Program-made: the position numbers and the translations under genes
NCBI GenBank assembly: GCA_038042195.1
Contig: JBBTET010000012.1
Span: forward strand, 62,001-126,000
Direction of reading: 5' to 3'
Origin: JACRIM01 sp038042195
GTDB lineage: Bacteria; Planctomycetota; Phycisphaerae; UBA1845; UTPLA1
Length of the DNA stretch: 64,000 nucleotides
Shown here: piece by piece, positions 48,525 to 58,024 of the stretch
Position numbering within the stretch: the first letter of the stretch is position 1
How the letters are laid out: each line of letters begins with the position of its first letter
Notes under the pieces: generated by a model
What the model was told of the DNA's origin: nothing
Seen by the model: only the letters and a program-made list of their open reading frames with translations
The model's database searches: none

Positions 48525-51326
48525 CTATGGAAGAAGTTCCACGGCGTTCACATTGGCACTCGTGGCAATTCCCAGGGTGCTTAAATCCAGGAAGGCCGCG
48601 TAGGTGCCGGACGTGGCTGTGCCCAGTGCGGTCGGCGTGAAGTCAAACACATCCTCGTCGCTACCGGCGACACCGGTGACGCTGAAGGCTCCGAGCGTCG
48701 AGAGCAGGAGGTGGCCTGTGGAGGTGATGCAGGCGGCGTCGACGTCTTCATTGTTGTTGGTGGCCAGGTCGACATCGCTGCCATCGAAGTAGTAGCTCCA
48801 TGTGCCGGTGGTGACCGAGCCGAGCGTGCCGGGGAGGAAGGCGATCAGATCTTCATCTTGCAGGCTCGTTGGGCCGGTGACGGTTGGGGCATCCAGGGTG
48901 GAGATGACCAGTTGACCGCTGGAGGTAATGGAGAGGGCGTCGATGTCCTCGCCGGTGGTGGTCAGGCCGACATCGCTGCCGTCGAAGTAAAAGGTCCATG
49001 TGCCGGCGGTAGTGGCACCGAGCGAGCTGGGGGTGAATTGCACGATGTCGGAGTCATCGACGGAGGTGCCGCTCGGACCGCCGGTGAGGCCGGCCAGCGT
49101 GCTGTCAATATCGACGCTGATCAGCAACTGTCCGCTGGGGAGCACGGCCAGGGCATCGATCGCAAACGAGGAGAGGCCGACGTCGCTGCCGTCGAAGTAG
49201 AGCGACCAGAGGCCGGTGCCGGTGTTGTAGGCGACGATGTCTTCGTTGGCGACGGTGCCGACACCGGGGACGCTTGTGTTGGCCAGGAACGTCATCAGGA
49301 CGGTCACGCCGGCGGTGGGGGTTGCGGTGGCTTCGTTGCTGTTGCCACTCTCGTTATTCGAGGTATCCACTGCGCGGACGACGTAGAAATAGGTGGTGTT
49401 GTTGGTGACCGACGTGTCGGCATAATCGCTTGGGGCGACGAGTGTGCCGTTGATCTTTGTGTAGGGACCGCCGGTGGTCGTGGCGCGATAGACGTTGTAG
49501 CCGCCGAGGTCGACTTCGGAATTGTCATTCCAGTTCAGATTGACGACTGCATTTCCGGCCGTGGCGGAGAGCCCGGTCGGCGCAGCAGGAGGCGTCACGT
49601 CGACACAGGCCGGGTCGCTGAAGGTTTGGCCGGTGTTCTTCAGGCCGACCGTCGAGGCTGCAGGCACCTGCCACGTGAAGTCGGAGTACTGCTTGCCGGA
49701 TCCGGCGAGTTGCAGCGATTGCCCAACCGGTGTGGTGGTGATTTCGCTGACCCCGATGTCGACTGACACCAATCCGATAGCGGGTCCGTCGGTAGCGGTC
49801 ATGCCGCCTTCATAGCTGAGAAACTGCACGACAACGTTCGCCGCATCGACGAGCGCGAGGCCGTCGGGTGAACCGTTTTGCATGGCGGCGAAGTTGAAGC
49901 TTAGGGTGCCGATGCAACTCTGCTGATCGGGGATGGTGCCGGAGAGGTTCACTGTCGCGTACATGGCGCCGCCGCTGCCGTTGTAACCAATGACCTTCCA
50001 GCCGGTCAGGTTGGTGCCGGATGGACCTGCTACCTCGACGAATTCACCAGTGTCGGTGCCGTCGTTGTCGTAGTGAAACTCGTTGATCCAGGGCGTGACC
50101 GGGCCACCGCCGCCGCCGGATGGGGTGGCGCTGGCTTGATTGCTATTGGCCGATTCGTTGTTGGAGATGTCCACGGCGGTGACGACGTAGTAATAAGTCG
50201 TGCCGTTCGTGACCGTTGTATCGCTGTAAGCGCTGGCGGCGAGGAGTGAGGCATTCAGTTTGGTGTAAGGGCCGCCGGTCGTGGTGGAGCGGTGGACGTT
50301 GTACCCGGCCAGGTCGGTGTCTGTGTTGTCGTTCCAATCGAGGTTCACGACGGCATTGCCGCCGGTGGCTACGAGGCCCGTCGGGGCGGTGGGTGGCGTG
50401 ATGTCACCGCCGCACGTGTTGTTAAAGATGCACTCAACCCACTCGGGATGATCGATAAAGGGATTGCGATTGCCTTGGTAGCTGAAGACGACGTTGTTCC
50501 GAGCGATTTCTTTCGCATCGACTGGGTCCTGCTGATGCCATTGGAGCAGATTCGTCAGGATGCCCATGTAGGCAACGGATAAATTCGCACCCGTGTTGGA
50601 GGCGTCGATGAGGGCCTCGTTGTCGGTGAGGATCAGGTCCGGTTCGGCGACGCCGGTGATGCCGTGGGTACCGCCTTCGTAGCGCATGTCCATGTAGAAC
50701 TGGGCGCGGGCCACGTCGCCGCGTCGGCCGATCCAGGTTTCCCAGGTGCCGGTGGTGAGTAAGCCGGTGGTCCAGTTGGAGTTTCCGGGATAGACGCCGC
50801 TGCCGCCGCCTTGTCCGTTGGTGAGTAGTGTGATTTGCTCGGAGCAGAGGGCGCTGCAGAAACGATAGGGCTTGTTACCGCGCGACGAGTTGTACGAGTC
50901 ACTAGCGATGAAAAGGGCATGGCAATCGGTGTAGGGATAATTCGTGGAGCCGTCGTTTGGATATCCGTAGGAGTTGGGCCAGGAGTGTTCGCGATTGTAA
51001 TTCGTGTTTCCAGCGCCGACCTTGACGTAACTCGCGTTCATGTAAATGTCGAGCACGTTTGCAGTATTGGCGGAGTCCTCGTCGGCTTGTTCGAGGATAT
51101 TCCACGTGTCGGTCGAGGTTGAGGTGTAAGGGAAACGAGTGTGATCGTCGATCACGGGGTGCAACGTGGCGCGAAGCGTGGCACTGGTTGCGGGATTCAC
51201 GGTGTCGTAGTACCCCGGCGGGGGCTGAGCCATGGATTTCGTCGTACTTGCGGCCACTACGATGGAAGCCGCAACGAGAGAGGCGAGGCTGTAAAGAGAC
51301 CGTGACACACGAGGCGAATTCGGCAT
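48525..51326 (-). CDS. Secreted endonuclease I with fibronectin III and lamin-tail-like domains
   Basis: 933 residues with a signal peptide. Residues about 35-300 are an endonuclease I domain (PF04231): YNREHSWPNSYGYPNDGS with the catalytic His and Asn, DCHALFIASDSYNSSRGNKP and VAYMGILTNLLQWHQQDPVD. Two fibronectin type III domains follow (TAPTGLVATGGNAVVNLDWN, APTGLSATAGNAVVNLNWND). A lamin-tail-like domain lies between them (WINEFHYDNDGTDTGEFVEV). The last 230 residues are three to four repeats around TWTFYFDGSDVGLTT or WSYYFDGSDVDLATN. It is a likely extracellular nuclease for DNA scavenging. Confidence 0.85.
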   Translation of the reverse strand: MPNSPRVSRSLYSLASLVAASIVVAASTTKSMAQPPPGYYDTVNPATSATLRATLHPVIDDHTRFPYTSTSTDTWNILEQADEDSANTANVLDIYMNASYVKVGAGNTNYNREHSWPNSYGYPNDGSTNYPYTDCHALFIASDSYNSSRGNKPYRFCSALCSEQITLLTNGQGGGSGVYPGNSNWTTGLLTTGTWETWIGRRGDVARAQFYMDMRYEGGTHGITGVAEPDLILTDNEALIDASNTGANLSVAYMGILTNLLQWHQQDPVDAKEIARNNVVFSYQGNRNPFIDHPEWVECIFNNTCGGDITPPTAPTGLVATGGNAVVNLDWNDNTDTDLAGYNVHRSTTTGGPYTKLNASLLAASAYSDTTVTNGTTYYYVVTAVDISNNESANSNQASATPSGGGGGPVTPWINEFHYDNDGTDTGEFVEVAGPSGTNLTGWKVIGYNGSGGAMYATVNLSGTIPDQQSCIGTLSFNFAAMQNGSPDGLALVDAANVVVQFLSYEGGMTATDGPAIGLVSVDIGVSEITTTPVGQSLQLAGSGKQYSDFTWQVPAASTVGLKNTGQTFSDPACVDVTPPAAPTGLSATAGNAVVNLNWNDNSEVDLGGYNVYRATTTGGPYTKINGTLVAPSDYADTSVTNNTTYFYVVRAVDTSNNESGNSNEATATPTAGVTVLMTFLANTSVPGVGTVANEDIVAYNTGTGLWSLYFDGSDVGLSSFAIDALAVLPSGQLLISVDIDSTLAGLTGGPSGTSVDDSDIVQFTPSSLGATTAGTWTFYFDGSDVGLTTTGEDIDALSITSSGQLVISTLDAPTVTGPTSLQDEDLIAFLPGTLGSVTTGTWSYYFDGSDVDLATNNNEDVDAACITSTGHLLLSTLGAFSVTGVAGSDEDVFDFTPTALGTATSGTYAAFLDLSTLGIATSANVNAVELLP

Positions 51327-51536
51327 GACAACTCCTTCTGTTTCCTACGATCAGCATCCCATGCTGATCTCCACCCATCGTAAATGTACCAAAGTGGACC
51401 GCAGAGGATCAAGCAAAATCCGACATACTGAGTGGTGTATTCTCACACCGGATGTGGTGCCGAGTCGCACCTCAGGCGTGTTTGCATACTCAAAGCGCTA
51501 AGCAAGCCGCGGACTGGAGGATGGGAGTAGGGTAAG

Positions 51537-52916
51537 TCAATGCGCGTTCTTGTAGCCGCCGACCAGAGTGAGGAAGATGATCTTGAGGTCGAACCAGAGG
51601 GACCACTGCTCAATGTAGTAAATGTCGTGTTGGATGCGGGTTTGCAAGTCGGTTTGACCGCGCCAGCCGTTGACTTGGGCCCAGCCGGTGATGCCGGGTT
51701 TGACCCAGTGTTTGTGGCTGTAGCGTTCGATGACGGGTTTGAATTGCTCGACGAACTCGGGTCGTTCGGGGCGCGGGCCGACGAGGCTCATGTTGCCTAT
51801 CAGGACGTTGAAGAGTTGCGGCAGTTCGTCAAGGTTGGTGCGACGCAGAATCGTGCCGAGGGCGGTGCAGCGTTTGTCGTTTTGCACGGCCCACACGGGG
51901 CCGGTTCGCGTTTCGGCGTCGAGCTTCATGCTGCGGAACTTGAACATGCGAAAGCGGCGACCGTCGAGGCCGATTCGCTCCTGCACATACAACACCGGTC
52001 CCGGTGAGGAGAGCTTTATCAACGTGGCCACCACGAGCATGGCCGGGGAGAGGACGATGAGGCCGAGCGAGGAGAGGGTGAGATCGAGGGCGCGTTTGGT
52101 GATGACGCCGGAGAGCGGCAGTTCGCCGCCGCAAAGTTCGATCATGGGGATGCGACCGATCTGATCGACGCGCGGCGTGAGGTGGATGCCGGGGAAGACG
52201 GCGGGGGTGAGTTGGAGTGGGACGCCTTCAAGCTCGGCGAGTTCGGCGACGCGGAGGAGGAGGCGGATGCGCTTGGGCGGCAGGTCGACGATGACGTGGT
52301 CGACCTGGCCCTGGCGGATCATGTTGAGGGCGTCCTCTTCGCTCAGTCGCGGCACGTCGTCGACGTCGCACTCGCCGGTTGCGCCGACAATGCGAATGGC
52401 GGTGAACATCTGTCGGGAGAGATTCTTGATGAGCTTGCGCCCGTGGGCCTCGCCGCCGATGATGAGGACGCGGCGGGCGTGACCTGATTTCTGTTGCCAG
52501 AGGGCAAGCAACTCGGCGACGCCGAGGCGGACGCCGATGAGTCCGAACAGTGAGAGGCCGAGGAAGAGGCTGAAGACAGCGCGAGAGTAGCTGATGAGGT
52601 CGCTCATCTTCAGGAAGAATGTCCCCGCGACCCAGACGGCCCCCATCGCTGCGGCGGCGACGATGGTGCGGCGCACGAGCGGCCAGAGTCGGCCGACGGC
52701 GACGTGCAAGTCGTAGGCACCGGTGAGGATGAGGGCGAGGGCGAGGAAGGGCCAGAGGCGGAGGAAGAGGTCGAGGTGCAATTGGGTGGGGAGGCCGGGG
52801 TCGGTGAGCAGCCAGTGTTGCTTGATCCAGAGCGAGATGTAGAGGGCCGCCGGCAGGACGAGTTGGTCCAGGACAAAGAGGAGTAAGACGGTGCGCGAAA
52901 TGTAGCGGCGAATCAT
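51537..52916 (-). CDS. Undecaprenyl-phosphate sugar phosphotransferase (WcaJ-like)
   Basis: 459 residues, MIRRYISRTVLLLFVLDQLV opening a region of four to five membrane helices, a Rossmann-like middle domain (ARRVLIIGGEAHGRKLIKNL), and the catalytic sugar transferase domain PF02397: FKFRSMKLDAETRTGPVWAV, RRTNLDELPQLFNVLIGNMS and LVGPRPERPEFVEQFKPVIE. It starts exopolysaccharide chains by putting a hexose-1-phosphate on undecaprenyl phosphate. The ATG at 52916 is preferred to a much longer reading. It is divergent from ligA across 122 bases. Confidence 0.9.
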   Translation of the reverse strand: MIRRYISRTVLLLFVLDQLVLPAALYISLWIKQHWLLTDPGLPTQLHLDLFLRLWPFLALALILTGAYDLHVAVGRLWPLVRRTIVAAAAMGAVWVAGTFFLKMSDLISYSRAVFSLFLGLSLFGLIGVRLGVAELLALWQQKSGHARRVLIIGGEAHGRKLIKNLSRQMFTAIRIVGATGECDVDDVPRLSEEDALNMIRQGQVDHVIVDLPPKRIRLLLRVAELAELEGVPLQLTPAVFPGIHLTPRVDQIGRIPMIELCGGELPLSGVITKRALDLTLSSLGLIVLSPAMLVVATLIKLSSPGPVLYVQERIGLDGRRFRMFKFRSMKLDAETRTGPVWAVQNDKRCTALGTILRRTNLDELPQLFNVLIGNMSLVGPRPERPEFVEQFKPVIERYSHKHWVKPGITGWAQVNGWRGQTDLQTRIQHDIYYIEQWSLWFDLKIIFLTLVGGYKNAH

Positions 52917-53038
52917 GGCGGGGTTAGGGTACACCCAAGGCGAGGGGGGTGAAAGCAGTCGGTGGATTCTATGCAGCGCTTGTTGGAGTGGCCACTGCAT
53001 TCTCGCCCAGTTCGAGCCTGCTGTATTATTGAGGTCAC

Positions 53039-55495
53039 ATGACACCTGAGCAGGAAATCACGAGGCTGCGCGAGGAGATTGGGCGGCACGATCACGCCTA
53101 TTACGTCGAGGGCGCGCCGGTACTTTCCGACCGGGAGTACGACGCGCTTTTCCAACGGCTCAAGGACTTGGAGGCCGCGCATCCGCATTTGATTTCGCCC
53201 AATTCGCCGACGCAGCGGGTGTCGGAGACGCCGTTGGAGGGGTTTGTACACGTCACGCATTCCGTGGCGATGATGTCCATTGATAACACGTACACCGAGG
53301 GGCAGCTACGCGAGTGGGATGGGCGCGTGGCGAAGGGGTTGGACGGCGCGGCGTATGAGTATCTGGTCGATCCGAAGATTGACGGCGTGTCGGCGTCACT
53401 GCGGTATGAAAAGGGGCGACTGGTGCTGGGGGCGACGCGGGGCGATGGGCGCGTCGGCGATGACATCACGGCGAATGTCCGGGCGATCCGTTCGGTGCCA
53501 CTTGCATTGCACGGCTCGGGGTGGCCGGCAGTGTTGGAGGTGCGCGGGGAGGTGTATTGGCCGCGTGAGGCGTTTGAGAAGCACAATGCGAAGCGCGAGA
53601 AGGAAGGCGAAGAGCCTTTTGCCAATCCGCGCAACGCGACGACGGGGACATTGAAGTCGCTGGACTCGAAGGCGGTGGCGGATCGCGGGCTGGCGTTCAT
53701 GGCGCATGGGTTTGGACAGATCGAGGGGGCGTCGTTTGAAACGGCGGTGGAGTTGTTCGCGGCGATGAAGCGTTGGGGCGTGCCGGTCAGTGGACATCAG
53801 CGGATGCTTTCGGGGATTGAGGACGTGGTTCGTTTTGTCGCGGAGTGGGATACGAAGCGTCGCAGCCTGGGGTATGAGACGGATGGGTTGGTCGTGAAGG
53901 TGAATCGCCTGGACCAGCGCGACATTCTTGGGGCGACGAGCCGGTATCCGCGATGGTGCATTGCGTACAAGTATGCGGCGGAGCAGGCCGAGACGGTGCT
54001 GCGGGACGTGGACTTTCAGGTCGGCAAGCTGGGGACAATCACGCCACGGGCAGTGATGGAGCCGACGCAGTTGTCGGGCACGATCGTGCGCCACGCGAGC
54101 CTGCACAACTTCGATCAGGTCGAGCGGCTCGACGTGCATATCGGCGACACGGTGGTAGTGGAGAAGGCTGGGGAGATTATTCCGCAGGTCGTGCGCGTAG
54201 TGATCGAGAAGCGGCCGACGGGTGCGCGGAAGATCGCGCCGCCGACGAAGTGTCCAGTATGCAGCGGCGAGGTCGAAAAGGACGAAGGGGGCGTGTACAT
54301 CCGATGCATCGATCCTTCGTGCCCGGCGCAATTGAAGGAGCGACTGCGGTTTTTCTGCGGGCGGGATCAGATGGATATATCCGGTCTCGAGGAATCTGTA
54401 ATCGAGCGATTAGTTGAAGACTCGTTAGTGAGAACGTACTCCGACATTTACAATCTTCACGCCTTTCGCGAAAGGCTCGCTAGCATTTCGTTTACTTCAA
54501 CTTACGGGAGGGAGAACGCAGAAAAACTCTTGCAAAACATCGATGTCCACCGAAATCAGCCGACGGATAAAGTTTTGAAGAGGCTGAAGCTGCCATTTCT
54601 GTGTGAACAGGACATCTTGGCACTCTTCAATGCTTTTCTCACGATTGGACAGGTATCCTCTGCAACGCAGGATCAATTAAGTTTCGTTACGTTCGCCTCC
54701 ATGACAGGGGCCAAAGCACTGTATTCCTATTTCTGTCCTGACAACGACGAGATACTCATAAGTAACATGGTCGGGATGCAAAAGCGATTGGGCAAAAAGG
54801 GAGACGTGGAGGCGATTGGTGTCGCTGGCCTCGGACCGGCATTAATTAAGGAACTGGTCAATTCAGGGTTAGTAAAGAAGTATGCAGACTTGTTTGGCCT
54901 GCATAGGCTACGTGAAAAACTTGAATTGATTCCGCGTACCGTTCAATTGGGTGAAACGCGTGCAAATACAATTCTTAAGAGTGTTGAAGACAGCAAAGAG
55001 CGACCATTAGCAAGAGTGCTCACTGCGTTGAACATTCGGCATGTAGGGGGCACCACAGCGGAGTTAGTCGCGGACCAGTTCGAGACGATGGAACGAATTG
55101 CCGAGACGAGCGAGGAACACTTACAGGAGGTCGAGGGCATCGGCCCGGAGGTGGCGAAGTCGATCCAGCATTTCTTTACCAGCGCGGCCGGGGCGAGGAC
55201 TTGGCAGTCACTCCGCGACGCCGGCGTGAACATGAGGCAGCCGAAATCTAAGAAAAGCGGACATCAGCCGTTGGCGGGGAAGACGCTGGTCGTGACCGGC
55301 ACGCTGGAGAAGTTCAGCCGTGGGGATATTGACAAGTTGATCAAAGAACTTGGCGGAAGGACTTCGGACAGCGTTAGCAAGAAGACTGATTATTTAGTGG
55401 TCGGCAAGGAGGCCGGAAGCAAACTCGACAAAGCAAGAGAATTGGGAGTCAAGGTGATAAACGAGACTGACTTCCTTGAACTCATAGGAAAATGA
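53039..55495 (+). CDS. ligA: NAD-dependent DNA ligase with internal duplication
   Basis: 818 residues against about 670 for most LigA proteins. Order: Ia domain from residue 1, adenylation domain with the active-site Lys in DPKIDGVSA, OB fold, four-Cys zinc finger (CPVCSGEVEK, then CIDPSCPAQL), helix-hairpin-helix domain, BRCT at about 735-818 (LAGKTLVVTGTLEKFSRGDI). The extra 150 residues come from two copies of the unit that begins MDISGLEESVIERLVEDSLV (about 440) and VEAIGVAGLGPALIKELVNS (about 590). The duplicated stretch, 54.37-55.1 kb, has clearly lower GC than the 5' part. The gene is required for replication and repair. Confidence 0.9.
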   Translation: MTPEQEITRLREEIGRHDHAYYVEGAPVLSDREYDALFQRLKDLEAAHPHLISPNSPTQRVSETPLEGFVHVTHSVAMMSIDNTYTEGQLREWDGRVAKGLDGAAYEYLVDPKIDGVSASLRYEKGRLVLGATRGDGRVGDDITANVRAIRSVPLALHGSGWPAVLEVRGEVYWPREAFEKHNAKREKEGEEPFANPRNATTGTLKSLDSKAVADRGLAFMAHGFGQIEGASFETAVELFAAMKRWGVPVSGHQRMLSGIEDVVRFVAEWDTKRRSLGYETDGLVVKVNRLDQRDILGATSRYPRWCIAYKYAAEQAETVLRDVDFQVGKLGTITPRAVMEPTQLSGTIVRHASLHNFDQVERLDVHIGDTVVVEKAGEIIPQVVRVVIEKRPTGARKIAPPTKCPVCSGEVEKDEGGVYIRCIDPSCPAQLKERLRFFCGRDQMDISGLEESVIERLVEDSLVRTYSDIYNLHAFRERLASISFTSTYGRENAEKLLQNIDVHRNQPTDKVLKRLKLPFLCEQDILALFNAFLTIGQVSSATQDQLSFVTFASMTGAKALYSYFCPDNDEILISNMVGMQKRLGKKGDVEAIGVAGLGPALIKELVNSGLVKKYADLFGLHRLREKLELIPRTVQLGETRANTILKSVEDSKERPLARVLTALNIRHVGGTTAELVADQFETMERIAETSEEHLQEVEGIGPEVAKSIQHFFTSAAGARTWQSLRDAGVNMRQPKSKKSGHQPLAGKTLVVTGTLEKFSRGDIDKLIKELGGRTSDSVSKKTDYLVVGKEAGSKLDKARELGVKVINETDFLELIGK

Positions 55496-55534
55496 CGGTA
55501 CTTTTTTTAGGCCAGCAATTAACGTGGGTGGCGT

Positions 55535-56407
55535 ATGGACTTTGTCGCGTTTGACGTCGAAACGGCGAATCCCGATCTCGCGAGCATTTGCCAGGTCGGG
55601 ATCGTGACATTTGAGGATGGCCGAGTTAGTGAGACATGGCAGACCAACGTGAATCCCGAGGACTACTTTGACCCAAGAAATGTTGGCGTGCACAACATTA
55701 CCGAAGAGACTGTAAAGGATTCGCCAAACTTTACGACAATTCATAAGGAAGTGGCGGCACGTTTGAGTAGTAGAATTATTGTAAGTCATACAAGCTTTGA
55801 CCGGGTCTCCATCGCAAGGGTTTGCGAAAAATACGATCTCCCGCCTATTGGTAGTAATTGGTTGGATTCAGCAAGAGTTGTTCGTCGGGCTTGGCCCGAG
55901 TTTTCAAAAAAAGGGTATGGACTCTCAAATGTGGCCAGAGCATTCGGTATTGATTTTGAACACCATAAGGCACATGAAGACGCCCGTGCCGCAGGCGAGA
56001 TACTGATCAGAGCAATTCGCGAGACAGGCTTATCGGTGCATGACTGGCTCGTACGAGCAAGGCAATCGATTCATACACGTAGTCAATCTCGATCAACTAC
56101 AAATAATCGATGCGCAACGCAAGGCAATCCAGAGGGCAATCTGTACGGAGAGGTTGTCGTATTCACAGGCACACTTTCCATTCCGCGGCACGAAGCCGCC
56201 GGGCTTGCGAGTATTGCCGGGTGCGAAGTATCAGATTCAATAACGACGAGTACAACATTGCTTGTTGTTGGCGACCAAGACGTAACAAGGCTCGCTGGTC
56301 ACGAGAAGAGTTCGAAGCACCGGAAAGCCGAGCAGCTCATTGACAAGGGGCAGCCGATTCGCGTGCTGGCCGAAAGGGACTTTCGGCGAATGGTTGGATT
56401 GGCTTGA
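55535..56407 (+). CDS. DEDDh exonuclease fused to BRCT domain
   Basis: 290 residues. Residues 1-165 are a DnaQ-like exonuclease: FVAFDVETANPDLASICQVG with the D-x-E pair, NVGVHNITEETVKDSPNFTT, SHTSFDRVSIARV, LDSARVVRRAWPEFSKKGYG and HHKAHEDARAAGEIL with the final His and Asp. Residues about 205-290 are a BRCT-like domain (EVVVFTGTLSIPRHEAAGLA, SDSITTSTTLLVVGDQDVTR). Lower GC than its flanks, like the ligA middle. It lies 40 bases after ligA and before a ligase 3'-end remnant. Confidence 0.85.
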   Translation: MDFVAFDVETANPDLASICQVGIVTFEDGRVSETWQTNVNPEDYFDPRNVGVHNITEETVKDSPNFTTIHKEVAARLSSRIIVSHTSFDRVSIARVCEKYDLPPIGSNWLDSARVVRRAWPEFSKKGYGLSNVARAFGIDFEHHKAHEDARAAGEILIRAIRETGLSVHDWLVRARQSIHTRSQSRSTTNNRCATQGNPEGNLYGEVVVFTGTLSIPRHEAAGLASIAGCEVSDSITTSTTLLVVGDQDVTRLAGHEKSSKHRKAEQLIDKGQPIRVLAERDFRRMVGLA

Positions 56408-56470
56408 TTCGGTGCGTTACTTGGCAAATGCAGTGCAGATTAGATACTGTCGCGTCTAGGCCGATTAACA

Positions 56471-56626
56471 GTTGAGAGTCTTGGTGGCAAGGTGTCGGGG
56501 AGCGTGAGCAAAAAGACGGACTATGTTGTCGTCGGTGAGGATGCGGGGAGCAAGTTGGAGAAGGCGAAGGCGCTGGGGGTGAAGACGTTGAGTGAAAGAG
56601 AGTTCATCGCAATGGTCGAGCGATAA
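56471..56626 (+). pseudogene. Remnant of a LigA BRCT end
   Basis: Fifty-one codons and a stop with no start. They read VESLGGKVSGSVSKKTDYVV, VGEDAGSKLEKAKALGVKTL, SEREFIAMVER and match the LigA C-terminus (ELGGRTSDSVSKKTDYLV, then VGKEAGSKLDKARELGVKV) throughout. Unlike the active ligA 3' end it has the high GC of the genome. It is best explained as the original end of ligA left downstream when a segment with a replacement end and the exonuclease gene entered. Confidence 0.8.
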
Positions 56627-56664
56627 GTTTCGATTGGGGCCTATCGCAAGAATCTCTCGACTGG

Positions 56665-57843
56665 CTAATCGTTTGCGGGTGGGGGTGAACGCTTGATCAT
56701 TCGAGGTCCACGAGGACCGCTTGTGTCGCCGGGTTCGAGTTCGGGGGTTACGGCTGCTCGCACCGCGCCGGCCATCTCGGTGCAGAAGTCGTCGGCATCG
56801 CCCACGTTGCAAGCCACTGCGATGGCCACGCCGCTTTTCGGCCAGACCACGAAGGTCGCTGTGTAGTGACCGTCGCCCCCGAAGATCATCGAGCCGGGTT
56901 GATTGGTCGGCCCCATGTCCGCAGGGCGAAGGTCGGGCATGGTTTTCAATGTCTTTTCGGTCAGACCGATGATGGAGTGGCCCGCTTCCAACTCCGCCTC
57001 GGCCGATGCGAATGCCGCGAAGTCGGCGATGCTCAAGCTTACGCCGCCGGCGGGAATCATGACAGCGAGTCGTGGGTACGGGCGTGCGACTTTCAGGCCA
57101 CTCGGCGTTTGCATGTGACCGGATAGTTGTACTTTGTCTCCGCCTTCGGTTGCTGATTCGAGATTCAAGGGGGTGAATACTTCATCCGCAACGAGAGTTT
57201 CCCAGGCTTTGCCGGTGGCTCGCTCGGCGGCGGCGGCCAGAATGCAGAACCCCGCGTTGGAATACACAAACCGTTTCTTGGGAGGCGCTGACGGATCCTC
57301 ATTGAGGACATGGGCGGTGAACTTTTCACGTTGCTCGCGAGCCGGGCCTTTAAGCTGAAAAATGATGGGGGTGACTCGTGGGCCGATTTCGGTGTAGGGC
57401 TGGATTCCGGCACGATGGGACATGAGGTCGGCGAGGGTGACATCGCGATAGGCGTCTCGCATCTTGACGCCCTTAAGCAACTGAGACAGTTTCGCATCTG
57501 AGTGGATGATTCCTCGCTCCATCAATCGCGCCATGACCATGCGGGCCATCGGCTTGCTGCAAGAGCCGATGGGCCAGCGATCGGCCGGGGTAACAGGTTC
57601 GTTTGTCTCAATCGAGCGCACGCCGCACTGCCCCATGGCGACGAGGGCACCATTGCGGTACACGGCGGCAGCGGCGGCAGGGGATTTTGATCGCTTTTGA
57701 ATGGGGCGCAGGACCGGCTTGAGGTCAACAACATCGGGCGGCTCATTCGCGGTGACCACCGGGCAAGCAATTAGGGCCGTGAAGAGCAGAAGGCAGATGG
57801 GCAGGCACGCCCAACGGCGCGAAAGTGACCGGGGCGTATTCAT
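56665..57843 (-). CDS. Serine beta-lactamase-like hydrolase
   Basis: 392 residues with signal peptide (LPICLLLFTALIACPVVTAN). Class C beta-lactamase/DD-peptidase fold: RWPIGSCSKPMARMVMARLM with the catalytic SxxK as S-C-S-K, FVYSNAGFCILAAAAERATG with Y-S-N, and SMIFGGDGHYTATFVVWPKS where G-G-D-G-H replaces the KTG/HxG triad. Probably an esterase or peptidase of the periplasm. It is convergent with the ligase region. Confidence 0.85.
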   Translation of the reverse strand: MNTPRSLSRRWACLPICLLLFTALIACPVVTANEPPDVVDLKPVLRPIQKRSKSPAAAAAVYRNGALVAMGQCGVRSIETNEPVTPADRWPIGSCSKPMARMVMARLMERGIIHSDAKLSQLLKGVKMRDAYRDVTLADLMSHRAGIQPYTEIGPRVTPIIFQLKGPAREQREKFTAHVLNEDPSAPPKKRFVYSNAGFCILAAAAERATGKAWETLVADEVFTPLNLESATEGGDKVQLSGHMQTPSGLKVARPYPRLAVMIPAGGVSLSIADFAAFASAEAELEAGHSIIGLTEKTLKTMPDLRPADMGPTNQPGSMIFGGDGHYTATFVVWPKSGVAIAVACNVGDADDFCTEMAGAVRAAVTPELEPGDTSGPRGPRMIKRSPPPAND

Positions 57844-58024
57844 AGTCGACTCCGAGTTAATACTTGGTGGGCCAAAAAGGCCGGGGCTTAACCATTAGAA
57901 GTCACGAGTGTCATCCGGGGTTCCATTATTATTCTGACCGGCGCGGTTTTTTTTGAACGGTTGGGGGCGGATAGTGTGAAGACGGTCGGTTAATAAGCGA
58001 TACTTGCGTTGGTGTAGCGATAGA

